DNA from: Acidimicrobiia bacterium
GTDB taxonomy: Bacteria > Actinomycetota > Acidimicrobiia > Acidimicrobiales > Aldehydirespiratoraceae
Length of the DNA: 64,000 nucleotides
Assembly (NCBI GenBank): GCA_022820805.1
Contig: JAJEEV010000027.1
Location: 101,226 to 165,225 of the forward strand
Direction of reading: 5' to 3'
Of the stretch, positions 48,004 to 56,136 are shown piece after piece (within the stretch, counting starts at the first letter, position 1; every line of letters starts with the position of its first letter). A program made the position numbers and the translations under genes. The notes under the pieces were generated by a model. That model was not told the origin of the DNA, made no database searches, and saw only the letters and a program-made list of their open reading frames with translations.

Positions 48004-49023
48004 CTAGATGGCCTTGATGGCGTCCATCACCGCTCGCCACCGGTCGGGGGCGCCCTTCACGGGGACGTAGAACGAGATCCGGCTGATGACGTCGCCGTAG
48101 CGGCGGGCCAGTTCGGGGGCTATGTCCTCGGGCGCCGCTACCACTGCGAACGTGTTGAGCACCCCGTCGTCGATGAGGTTGCCCATCTCGACCCACTGGC
48201 CCCGCATGGACAGCGTGTGGAGATCATCCTGAAGGTCTCCCCAGCCGTGGGCCTCCAGCACGGGGCGGTACGCGGGCGTCGAGCCGTAGAAGGCGATCTG
48301 CTGGCGGGTGGCGGCCGCCGAGTGCTCCATCTCCTCGCCGGTCTCGCCGGTCACCACGAACGACGGGCCGGCGATCTCGTAGCCGTCCATCGATGCTCCG
48401 GCGCGGGCCCGGCCCCGCTCCAGCGCCGGCAGTGTCACCTCGCGGAGGTACTTCTCGGTGGTGAACGGATGGCACAGGAACCCGTCGCACACCTCGCCGG
48501 CCACCTCTGTCATCAGCGGGCCGACGCCGGCGAGGTAGATCGGCGGCGGGCCGTGGTCGCCCAGGTCGCTGGCCTTGGGGGTGAACATCGGCGTCATCAG
48601 GGTGTGCCGGTAGAACTCGCCCCGGAAGCGCAGCGGCGTGCCGTTCTGCCAGCAGTCCCAGATCGCCCGGACCGCCTGGACCATCTCGCGCATGCGGGCC
48701 GCGGGCCGGCTCCACTCCATGGAGAATCGCCTGGTGATGTGGGGCTTGATCTGGCTGCCCAGCCCGAGCACGAAACGACCCTGCGACAGCGTCTGCAAGT
48801 CCCAGCCGATGTTGGCCAGCAGCATGGGATTGCGGGCGAACGCCACCGCGATGGCGGTGCCCAGCTCGATCTCGGCGGTGTCGGCTGCGGCCACGGCCAG
48901 GGGCAGGAACGGGTCGTGGGGCCCCTCCAGCGTCCATGCCCCCGAGTAGCCGGCCGTCTCCAGTTCAGCGGCCGTGCGGCCCGCCTCGGTGATCGAGCCG
49001 GCGAGCAACGAGTCGATCTTCAC
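48004..49023 (-). CDS. Luciferase-like, F420-dependent oxidoreductase
   Basis: The 339-residue TIM-barrel protein begins VKIDSLLAGSITEAGRTAAELETAG and has the family phrases GAWTLEGPHDPFLPLAVAAA, VAFARNPMLLANIGWDLQTLS, GRFVLGLGSQIKPHITRRFS and PPPIYLAGVGPLMTEVAG. These enzymes reduce or oxidise substrates with coenzyme F420; the substrate is not known. GTG 49023 is chosen because the family starts there and TACTGT ends eight bases before it; a GTG 13 codons upstream is also open. Confidence 0.87.
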   Translation of the reverse strand: MKIDSLLAGSITEAGRTAAELETAGYSGAWTLEGPHDPFLPLAVAAADTAEIELGTAIAVAFARNPMLLANIGWDLQTLSQGRFVLGLGSQIKPHITRRFSMEWSRPAARMREMVQAVRAIWDCWQNGTPLRFRGEFYRHTLMTPMFTPKASDLGDHGPPPIYLAGVGPLMTEVAGEVCDGFLCHPFTTEKYLREVTLPALERGRARAGASMDGYEIAGPSFVVTGETGEEMEHSAAATRQQIAFYGSTPAYRPVLEAHGWGDLQDDLHTLSMRGQWVEMGNLIDDGVLNTFAVVAAPEDIAPELARRYGDVISRISFYVPVKGAPDRWRAVMDAIKAI

Positions 49024-49109
49024 AGCAGGCGACAGTACCGCGATGACGCCTAGCCTCAGCACCCATCGCTGCCCACGCCCCCTCCCCAGGCGAGGATCTG
49101 TACCGGATC

Positions 49110-50174
49110 GTGCGCGACTACGCCGCGATCGGCCACCATCGCTCCGGAACCGACCGGGACATGGCCACGGTGGAGTGGTTCGCTGATCTCGTCAGTGATC
49201 TGGGTGCGGTGAGCACCGAGACCGTGCAGTTCGAGCGCTACGAAGCTGAGGGCGAGCTGACCGCCGGCGGGAGCCCGGTCGACCATCTCGCCCTGTACTA
49301 CGAGTTCGTCGGTGACATCGACACGACCCATGTGGCCGTCCGCCGGCTCGATCCGTTGTCGGGGGGATACCCCCGTGTGGCCGACCAGCTCATCACCGAG
49401 GCCAGCCAAGCGGGCTACGAGGCCCTCGTGATCGCCACCGACCACCCCGAAGGTGACCTGGTCGCGATCAACCGTGATCTCGCCGCACCCGCCTCCGGAT
49501 TGCCGACGGTGCTGGTGGCTGGTCGCCACTACCAGACCCTGGCGTCGTCGGCGGTCCGTCTGCGGCTGAGCGCGCGGCTGGTCCGGGGCCACACGGCCAA
49601 CATCGGGATCAGCAACAGCCGGCCGGGCCGTCGGCTTGTGCTCACCACGCCGCTGCACGGCTGGTTCGGAGCGGCCGGCGAGCGGGGAACCGGCATCGCA
49701 GTGCTGCGCCATGTCGCCCAGCGGCTTGCCCACCTCCCGCTGACCGTCGTCGCTACCGGCGGCCACGAGTTGGGTTACCTGGGCGCCTTCCGGTGGGTGG
49801 AGCGGTGCGTGGAACCGCCCGCGTGCGTGGTTCACATTGGAGCGTCGATCGCGGTGGAGGCCCCCGACTCCGACGGCCTTCGCCGGCTGATCGACAGCCG
49901 CGTTGCCATGACCACGCTGGAGGAGGCCACCACCCGGCCCGTGGCCCAGGCTCTGGAGGACGCCGGCATCGGGTTGCGATGCAACGTGGAGTCGTGGCTA
50001 GGCGAGGGCGAGGCTTGGAGCCGCCTCGGTGTGCCGGTGCTGTCGACCACCGGAGCCGGGCCCGACTTCCACACCCCAATGGACACACCCGAGCGAGCCA
50101 CGTCACCGGACGCGCTGGCCACCGTGTCCGCCGCCATGACGCGAGCCGCGGCCGCTTTCTGCGACTCCCTGTAG
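49110..50174 (+). CDS. M28-like peptidase-fold protein, metal site apparently degenerate
   Basis: The product, at least 354 residues, has an N-terminal lid (DYAAIGHHRSGTDRDMATVEW) and a Zn-peptidase-like core: VLTTPLHGWFGAAGERGTG, VVATGGHELGYLGA, HIGASIAVEAP and PDFHTPMDTPE near the end. Of the M28 ligand set the aspartates expected after LH and in the GANDD loop are missing, so zinc peptidase activity is doubtful. The homologous region seems to begin about ten residues before the first usable start (GTG 49110), where no ATG, GTG or TTG lies in frame. Divergent from the oxidoreductase gene. Confidence 0.65.
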   Translation: MRDYAAIGHHRSGTDRDMATVEWFADLVSDLGAVSTETVQFERYEAEGELTAGGSPVDHLALYYEFVGDIDTTHVAVRRLDPLSGGYPRVADQLITEASQAGYEALVIATDHPEGDLVAINRDLAAPASGLPTVLVAGRHYQTLASSAVRLRLSARLVRGHTANIGISNSRPGRRLVLTTPLHGWFGAAGERGTGIAVLRHVAQRLAHLPLTVVATGGHELGYLGAFRWVERCVEPPACVVHIGASIAVEAPDSDGLRRLIDSRVAMTTLEEATTRPVAQALEDAGIGLRCNVESWLGEGEAWSRLGVPVLSTTGAGPDFHTPMDTPERATSPDALATVSAAMTRAAAAFCDSL

Positions 50175-50222
50175 AGCCGCTGCCGGCTGTCCCGGGTTTG
50201 GAATGCCCTGCACTCGGCTAGA

Positions 50223-50239
50223 GACTGTCTCTGACAGTC
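50223..50239. promoter_or_regulatory. Small perfect inverted repeat before the TauD gene
   Basis: GACTGTC and GACAGTC pair around TCT, 31 bases before the ATG. It could be an operator or a terminator of the preceding gene; nothing else distinguishes these. Confidence 0.4.
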
Positions 50240-50269
50240 CCGCTTCCTGGTCCCGGCACGGAGGTCCGC

Positions 50270-51109
50270 ATGCAGATCCGGCGAGTCGCAGGAGCGTTGG
50301 GCGCCGAGATCACCGGCGTGGACCTGCGCGACCCCGATCTCGACTTCGACGCCGTATACGAGGCGTTCCTGGAGCACGAGGTCGTCTTCTTCCGGGGTGT
50401 GAACCTCACCGAGGACGAGCAGCTCGCCCTCGGTCGGCGCTTCGGAACGCCCAGCATCTACCCGGTCGCCCGGGTGCTCGGGGCCACTGAGCCGACGATG
50501 ACGGTCATCAAGGACGGTCCCAACAGCCCCAACAGCGCCGACCGCTGGCACACCGACGTCACCTGGACGGCCACCCCGCCCAAGGCCGCTCTGCTGCACA
50601 TGGAGCTGGCCCCCGAGTTCGGCGGCGACACGCTGTGGGCCTCCGCGACCCGGGCCTACGAGACCCTCAGCCCCGCGGTGCAGGAGTTCTTCTGCTCGCT
50701 GACGATCGTGCACTCCAACGACGGGTACCTGGAGCGGGTGGCCGAGAAGGCCGGCAAGCACGCCGAGGCCATCAGCGAGGCCATCGCGCGTGACTACGGT
50801 CCGGTGGAGCATCCCCTGGTGCGCACCCATCCCGAGACTGGCAAGAGGGCCCTGCTGTACGCCGAGGGGTTCATCTCCCACGTTGCCGGGGTGAGCCGGG
50901 CCGAGAGCGGCATGGTTCTCAACTTCCTGCGGGAGCATGTGGCCGAGGTGTCGTTGCATTGCCGCTGGCGGTGGCAGGACGGCGACCTCGCCATCTGGGA
51001 CGAACGCTCGACGCTGCACCGGTCCGCGGCCGACCACTTCCCCCAGCGGCGCATCATCCGCCGCCTGGAGATCGACGGCGACCGCCCCTACTTCGACCCC
51101 AACGGTTAG
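50270..51109 (+). CDS. TauD/TfdA-family Fe(II)/2-oxoglutarate dioxygenase
   Basis: The 279-residue protein has the facial triad: WHTDVTWTATPP (His and Asp, about residues 93-95) and the distal histidine in TLHRSAADHFP (about 251), followed by the RRLEIDGDRPYF arginine that binds 2-oxoglutarate. It begins MQIRRVAGALGAEITGVDL with a GGAGG site five bases ahead. Members oxidise taurine, alkyl sulfates, phenoxyacetates or small acids; the substrate is unresolved. Confidence 0.92.
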   Translation: MQIRRVAGALGAEITGVDLRDPDLDFDAVYEAFLEHEVVFFRGVNLTEDEQLALGRRFGTPSIYPVARVLGATEPTMTVIKDGPNSPNSADRWHTDVTWTATPPKAALLHMELAPEFGGDTLWASATRAYETLSPAVQEFFCSLTIVHSNDGYLERVAEKAGKHAEAISEAIARDYGPVEHPLVRTHPETGKRALLYAEGFISHVAGVSRAESGMVLNFLREHVAEVSLHCRWRWQDGDLAIWDERSTLHRSAADHFPQRRIIRRLEIDGDRPYFDPNG

Positions 51110-51181
51110 AGCGTTCGAGCCACCCCTTTCGGCAGACTGCTAAGCTGCTGTTCTCGGCAGTGGGCTCATCCGGTGGTGTGC

Positions 51182-52363
51182 ATGCGAATCGTTGCGACTG
51201 CAGTAATCGGACTCTTTGCCCTCGTCGCAGCGTCGGCGTGCTCGTCGGAGCCGACTCCCGCGCCCGCCCAATCCGCCGCCGCGACCTCGACAACCACCGA
51301 TACCGGATCGGCGACGACCACTGAGCCCGCTACGACCACTGAAGCCACAACCGCCGACACCACTACGTCCACCACCTCCCCGGCAACCACTACGTCCACC
51401 ACTTCCACCACCTCGACGACAACCACAACCGCCGCGACCACGACGACCACGATCGAGCCACCCGAGCCGGCGGTCGACGGAGCGGCCATGTCGATGCGCG
51501 GCTTCATCCTCGACGAGTCGACCACCGGCCAGGACCTCTTCGACCGTCTGTCCGATCAGGAGAACGCCTGCCTCAAGGAGGCCTTGAGCGAAGCGGTGTA
51601 CGAGTTCATGGCCGACATGGAGTTGCAGTCGGCGGGCGGCGATGCCGCGGCCGCGGCACCGCTGTTCGCGTGTCTCACCCCGGAGAACGTCGTGCTCCTC
51701 GGCGTAGCGTTTCTCAGCGTCACGGTCGGTGGGCACACCGACGAGAGCCTCGCGTGCATCACCGATCTCGCCCTGGCGCACCCCGGGCTGATCTACGCCC
51801 GCCTCGGCCTCGAATGGACCGGGGAAGGCACGTACGAGGAGGCGGAGACGGGCAACATCATTCAAGGCTTCTACGACTGCATGACTGAGGACGAGAGGGC
51901 GGCTTCCCTGAAGAACCTCTACGCCGCTATCGACGCCGCCTCGCCTCTGACCGGGGAGGACCTCGTCGCCCTGCTCCCGGAGTCTGAGGCGGCTTGCGTG
52001 CGCGACACGCTGTCCGAGGAAGAATATGGAGCGCTGTTGGGTGCGACGCCGCTGCGGGCCGCGGGACTGGGTGCCGGCGCGGCCGAGTGTCTCTCGCTCG
52101 ACAGCGTTGCCGCCTTCTTCGTCAGCGCCAGCGATGCAGGGTTGGGAGGACTCAGCGATGAGTCCGGCGCCTGCATCGACGACTTCGTGCGGGCCCGTCC
52201 GGCGTACGTGCCCGTCTTCGCCTCCTATCTCGGCGACGACTCGTCGCCGTTCTCCGCCGCCGAGTTCATCGAGGTCGCCCAAGGTGGGCTCGAGGTGTTC
52301 GAGTGCTTGAACGAGGACGAACTGGATCGGATCGACGAGTTCATAGCGGCATTGTTCGGGTAG
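51182..52363 (+). CDS. Secreted lipoprotein-like protein with Thr-rich stalk and a duplicated cysteine-rich domain
   Basis: The 393-residue product has a signal peptide ending ALVAASAC (Cys 20), a stalk of mostly Thr, Ala and Ser (about 25-95), and two tandem domains of about 125 residues. Domain 1 carries ENACLKEALSEAVYEFM, LFACLTPENV, DESLACITDLAL and GFYDCMTEDE; domain 2 carries EAACVRDTLSEEEYGAL, AECLSLDSVA, DESGACIDDFV and VFECLNEDELD. The four cysteines of each unit align, suggesting two disulfides per unit. I do not recognise the domain. GTG codons just upstream of ATG 51182 are possible alternative starts. Confidence 0.75.
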   Translation: MRIVATAVIGLFALVAASACSSEPTPAPAQSAAATSTTTDTGSATTTEPATTTEATTADTTTSTTSPATTTSTTSTTSTTTTTAATTTTTIEPPEPAVDGAAMSMRGFILDESTTGQDLFDRLSDQENACLKEALSEAVYEFMADMELQSAGGDAAAAAPLFACLTPENVVLLGVAFLSVTVGGHTDESLACITDLALAHPGLIYARLGLEWTGEGTYEEAETGNIIQGFYDCMTEDERAASLKNLYAAIDAASPLTGEDLVALLPESEAACVRDTLSEEEYGALLGATPLRAAGLGAGAAECLSLDSVAAFFVSASDAGLGGLSDESGACIDDFVRARPAYVPVFASYLGDDSSPFSAAEFIEVAQGGLEVFECLNEDELDRIDEFIAALFG

Positions 52364-52464
52364 TGGCCCCGATGCCATGACGGCGGTCGCCCGCTGAACT
52401 CGAACTCCGCACACCGTCCCCTCAGGGCCAGGTGCTGTCACACCGGCTACGTACCGTGGGCCAC

Positions 52465-52908
52465 GTGTCGTTAGGAGTCGATCCCGACCTCGAGACCGGC
52501 GTCGAGTTGACGCTCGGCAGTTTGCGCGGCTGCGTGCTGATCGAGGGCGAGTTCTCTGTGGGGACGGTCGCCGAGGCCCGCGTGGCGATCTTGCAGTACG
52601 CGATGGACCTGCTCGACCATCATGCGCGCCGGCCGGAGAAACGGGAGTACCTGAGCCTGAACGTGGGAGCGGGCGGGCCCACCTGGGACGACTTGGTCGA
52701 GTGCGAGGAGGGCCGCCGCTACGACCCCAGCCGACCCGAGGACGGCATGAGGTGCTCGTACTTCCTGTACCAGGAGGGCGGCCTTGGGGGCGTCGGCGGC
52801 TTGATGTGGACCTACTCGGTGGTCATCTGGGCCACCGCGCCCCCCGAAGTATGGGACCACCCCGCCGACGAGCCGGTGGGCCTGGATGCCGACGACGGAC
52901 TGGGATGA
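52465..52908 (+). CDS. Hypothetical protein, first of two tandem paralogues
   Basis: The 147-residue product has an N-terminal half with ELTLGSLRGCVLIEGEF and EARVAILQYAMDLLDHHA, and a C-terminal half of about 70 residues (WDDLVECEEGRRYDP, EDGMRCSYFLYQEGGLG, YSVVIWATAPPEVWDHP) that is strongly alike in the next gene. No function is recognised. GTG 52465 is chosen because TACCGT ends seven bases before it; an in-frame GTG lies at 52432. The stop overlaps the next start (ATGA). Confidence 0.65.
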   Translation: MSLGVDPDLETGVELTLGSLRGCVLIEGEFSVGTVAEARVAILQYAMDLLDHHARRPEKREYLSLNVGAGGPTWDDLVECEEGRRYDPSRPEDGMRCSYFLYQEGGLGGVGGLMWTYSVVIWATAPPEVWDHPADEPVGLDADDGLG

Positions 52909-53525
52909 GCCGGATGGCTTCTGAATTCGAATCGGATCGCTGCGTCACGGCTGTCGAGCGCCTGCCCAGGCCGGGCGCAGTGCAGCTGTACTACCACCGG
53001 TGGGTGCCCACCCTCGACGGCGAGCCGATCGATGGGGACTACCTCTCGTACGGCTACGGGACTCGGGAGCAGGCGTTGGCAGAGGCGATCAAGCGGGTCA
53101 AGCACCAGGCCGGCCTGGCCTTCGAGGTCAGGATCGAGAGCAGGTCCGGCTGCTGCTTGATCGGTGAGGCTCCTGCGATCGTCGAGTCCGTGGCCGAGGC
53201 CCGCGAGGTCATCGTGGGCCACGCGAAGGCAAACCAAGGCTCCTCCCGACGCAAGCCCGATGATCGGGAGCATGTGCGGTTCAGGACGCGCCGGGGCCGT
53301 TCAGCTTGGAAGTCGCTCCTTGAGTGCGAGATCAGCCGCCGCTACGACCCGGCGAATCCCGACGCGGGCATGACCTGCTCCTACCTGCTCTACGAGCACG
53401 AGGGTCTGGGAGTCGTCGGCGGCGGCACGATGCCGTACAGCGTCGAACTCTGGGCAACCGCACCCCCCAAAGTCTGGGACCACCCCACCGACCAACCCAT
53501 CGGCTTGGACACGGACGGTCGATAG
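52905..53525 (+). CDS. Hypothetical protein, second of two tandem paralogues
   Basis: The 206-residue protein begins MSRMASEFESDRCVTAVERL and adds an N-terminal segment (QLYYHRWVPTLDGEPIDGDY, REQALAEAIKRVKHQAGLAFE) absent from the first paralogue. Its C-terminal half (WKSLLECEISRRYDPANPDAG, CSYLLYEHEGLG, YSVELWATAPPKVWDHPTDQP) repeats that of the upstream gene at most positions. The four-base overlap suggests coupled translation and perhaps a heteromeric complex. Function unknown. Confidence 0.68.
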   Translation: MSRMASEFESDRCVTAVERLPRPGAVQLYYHRWVPTLDGEPIDGDYLSYGYGTREQALAEAIKRVKHQAGLAFEVRIESRSGCCLIGEAPAIVESVAEAREVIVGHAKANQGSSRRKPDDREHVRFRTRRGRSAWKSLLECEISRRYDPANPDAGMTCSYLLYEHEGLGVVGGGTMPYSVELWATAPPKVWDHPTDQPIGLDTDGR

Positions 53526-53600
53526 TCGATATGATCGAAACATCAGACTATTGCATAGACATAGCCTATAGATGTCATACCCCTATGGGATGATGTGTTC

Positions 53601-54944
53601 ATGTTGATCGAAGCTGCTCGACGGGCCGAGGCCGCGGTGAAGGAGATGCTGGCTTGCGCCAACGAGGGCTCGGCGTCGTGTTCGGAACTGCTCCAAGGAC
53701 TTGACATCTCGAAGATCATCGCCGGTGTGAACGCTGCGTTCCAGGTCTCGGCTGCGGCCGCGGTGGCGGGCCGGGAGCGCCATGGTGACGGCGGCGTCGA
53801 GGTGCTGGCCGCCAGCGCGGGCTTGCCAAGACATGAGGCTCGCAGCCAGGTCAAGACAGCCGAGGCGTTGAGCAAGACCCCGAGACTGCGCGATGCGGTG
53901 GCCGACGGTCGGGTCTCGACGGCCAACGCCCGGCGCCTTGCCGAGGCCGTCGACAAGACCAGCGCCGCAGACGTCGAGTCGGACGACGGACTGCTGTCCA
54001 AGGCCGAGACCATGCGGCCCGAGCAGTTCGCCAAGGAAGCCCGCCGGTGGGCCACCGACCGCCGGGGCGACGGCGGAGCCTCCGAGCACGCCCGTCAGCG
54101 GTCGAGGCGCCGCCTGCGAATCTGGGACGGGGACGACGGCATGATCCACCTGCACGGCGAGTTCGACGCTGTCACCGGCAGGCGCATCCACAACCGGCTG
54201 GAGGCCGACGCCCGCCGCATGTACGACTGCGACAAGAAGAGCGCCGCAAGCGGCGACAGCGACCAGCGACGCACCTTCCACCAGTGCATGGCCGACGCGC
54301 TCGACAACCTCACCACCACCCCCGGCGAGGTCTCCGCCGGAGGAACGCCCTTCGCCGACATCTGCGTGGTCGCACACGTCGACAACGCCACCGGCGAACT
54401 GGTCGCCGAGCTCCCCGACGGTGCGCGGCTGCCGTCTGACGTTCTCGAGCAGCTTGCCTGCAACGCCAAGTTCACCGGCCTTGTCTACGACCGCGACGGC
54501 AAGCCCATCTGGAGGACCCACTCGGTGCGCACCGCCACGAAGGCCCAGCGCCAGATCCTCTTTGCCCGCTACGGCGGCTGCTTCCACTGCGCGGCGCACC
54601 CGGCGCTGTGCCAGATCCACCACATCAAGCCCGTCTCGCAGGGCGGGTCCACTCGCCTCGACAACATGGTCCCGGTCTGCTGGGACTGCCACCAGAAGAT
54701 CCATCATCACAAGTGGCGGATCCGCACCACGAACGGCGCCCACACCATGCACCCCCCAGACCCGGCGACCTACGGCCCGGCCTGCGCCCGCGACCCTGAC
54801 CCGGCCGGCCCGTGGACAACCGAACACCTCCCACCGGCCAGGAGTCCCAACCCACTCCACCTGGACGGGAGAAAGGAGGTGGACGCTGCCCGACAACCGC
54901 AACCCGCCAGCGGGAGTCCCAGCCGTCTGTTCGCCCTCGCCTAG
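53601..54944 (+). CDS. DUF222-HNH endonuclease-like protein
   Basis: The 447-residue protein has the actinobacterial DUF222 helical region (residues 1-300; LAASAGLPRHEARSQVKTAEAL, VADGRVSTANARRLAEAV) and a C-terminal HNH domain: RYGGCFHCAAHPALCQIHHI, then GGSTRLDNMVPVCWDCHQKIHHHKW. The two cysteine pairs and the HH-N-H metal-finger are complete. This family is multicopy in actinobacteria and often sits in repeats or mobile segments. The 75 bases upstream are AT-rich (CATAGACATAGCCTATAG). A GTG two codons upstream is an alternative start. Confidence 0.85.
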   Translation: MLIEAARRAEAAVKEMLACANEGSASCSELLQGLDISKIIAGVNAAFQVSAAAAVAGRERHGDGGVEVLAASAGLPRHEARSQVKTAEALSKTPRLRDAVADGRVSTANARRLAEAVDKTSAADVESDDGLLSKAETMRPEQFAKEARRWATDRRGDGGASEHARQRSRRRLRIWDGDDGMIHLHGEFDAVTGRRIHNRLEADARRMYDCDKKSAASGDSDQRRTFHQCMADALDNLTTTPGEVSAGGTPFADICVVAHVDNATGELVAELPDGARLPSDVLEQLACNAKFTGLVYDRDGKPIWRTHSVRTATKAQRQILFARYGGCFHCAAHPALCQIHHIKPVSQGGSTRLDNMVPVCWDCHQKIHHHKWRIRTTNGAHTMHPPDPATYGPACARDPDPAGPWTTEHLPPARSPNPLHLDGRKEVDAARQPQPASGSPSRLFALA

Positions 54945-55130
54945 CCGGTCGAGCCAGCTAGAGGCGATCAGCATCCCGGAGGGCAGCAGCCGGGGAGGGT
55001 TGCGCAAGTGTCCGGCATCCAGGCAACCAGGGAGCCACGCGGGGCTAAGCAGACGGCGAATCAGCCCGACAGCGCAGCAACCGGACGGGGAGTCTGGCAG
55101 GCTTGCGGGCCCGCGAGATCCCAATGAACC

Positions 55131-55136
55131 AAGGAG
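55131..55136 (+). promoter_or_regulatory. Ribosome-binding site deciding the hydrolase start
   Basis: AAGGAG lies nine bases before ATG 55146 and directly abuts an earlier ATG (55137), which it could not serve. This fixes the start at 55146. Confidence 0.6.
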
Positions 55137-55145
55137 ATGCAACCG

Positions 55146-55838
55146 ATGGGTGAGATGGTGGAATTCGCCGCCAATGGATCGACGGCCCGTGGCTACGTGG
55201 CCGCTGCCGCCGGAGGCTCAGGCCCAGGCGTGATCGTGCTGCAGGAATGGTGGGGGCTGGTGCCCCAGATCAAGGCTGTGTGCGACCTGCTCGCCGACGA
55301 GGGCTTCACCGCCATGGCGCCGGACCTGTACCAGGGCGAGATGGCCGAGCACACCGAGATGGACAAGGCCGGCGAACTCATGACCACCCTGCCGCCCGAG
55401 CGGGCTGCTCGTGACATGTCGGCTGCCATCGACTACCTGGTGGGCCACGACGCCTGCTCGTCGTCCACCGTCGGCGTCACCGGCTTCTGCATGGGCGGGT
55501 TGCTCACCCTGCGCATCGCCGCCATCGCCGGTGACCGGGTCTCGGCTGCCGCACCCTTCTACGGCGCCCCTCTCGGCGACGACTCCCTCGACTGGAGCAA
55601 CCTCAGCGCCAAGGTGGAGGGCCACTTCGCGGCGGTCGACGACTTCTTTCCGCCCGACGCCTGCGAGGCGCTGGCCCAGCAGCTGCGAGACATGGGCAAA
55701 GACGCGGTGTTCCACGTCTACGAGGGCACCGGCCACGGCTTCGGCAACTGGGAGAATCCCCTAGGCACCTACGACGAAGCAGCCTGGAACACCGCCTGGG
55801 GCCGCACGCTCGCACTACTGCGTGACAACGTGAAGTGA
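55146..55838 (+). CDS. Dienelactone hydrolase family protein
   Basis: The 230-residue alpha/beta hydrolase has the acid-gated triad of dienelactone hydrolase: glutamate in VIVLQEWWGL (about residue 37), nucleophilic cysteine in TGFCMGGLLTLRIA (about 118), aspartate in AAVDDFFPP (about 164) and histidine in EGTGHGFGNWEN (about 198). It may open a lactone in aromatic breakdown, which would suit the pathway at 3.6-7.4 kb, but close relatives act on other esters. It is followed by an array of tandem repeats. Confidence 0.88.
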   Translation: MGEMVEFAANGSTARGYVAAAAGGSGPGVIVLQEWWGLVPQIKAVCDLLADEGFTAMAPDLYQGEMAEHTEMDKAGELMTTLPPERAARDMSAAIDYLVGHDACSSSTVGVTGFCMGGLLTLRIAAIAGDRVSAAAPFYGAPLGDDSLDWSNLSAKVEGHFAAVDDFFPPDACEALAQQLRDMGKDAVFHVYEGTGHGFGNWENPLGTYDEAAWNTAWGRTLALLRDNVK

Positions 55839-55893
55839 GCTAACCCCAGCCCAACACCCCGACCCTGCTCCACCCCGGCGAGGCGCTCGCCTC

Positions 55894-56126
55894 CCCAAGC
55901 CGCGACACCCCGCCTCAAGCACCACCACCACACAACCGGAACCCAACGGGCCCCGAACCTGCCCCCAAGCCGCGAGACCCCGCACCCGCGAGGCCCCGCC
56001 TCAAGCACCACCACCACACAACCGGAGTCGAGCGGGGCCCGAACCTGCCCCCAAGCCGCGAGACCCCGCACCCGCGACACCCCGCCTCAAGCACCACCAC
56101 CACACAACCGGAGTCGAGCGGGGCCC
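55894..56126. repeat. Tandem array, three copies with an 86-base period
   Basis: CCCCGCCTCAAGCACCACCA and the next 13 bases occur identically at 55908, 55994 and 56080, each 86 bases apart; the intervening parts also match, with copy 1 differing most. The array is C-rich on the plus strand, contains CACCACCACCACACAACCGG in each unit and fills nearly all of the 298-base gap between the convergent hydrolase and PPK2 genes. No frame in it looks coding. Confidence 0.8.
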
Positions 56127-56136
56127 TGCCTGGGAC

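Noticed and set aside
55769..56103. Frames on the minus strand within the 86-base tandem array
   Set aside because: They are only translations of the repeat, rich in Gly, Trp and Val, with no start signal.
55894..56126. CRISPR array
   Set aside because: The period is 86 bases and the whole unit is conserved, so there are no unique spacers, and no cas gene is near.
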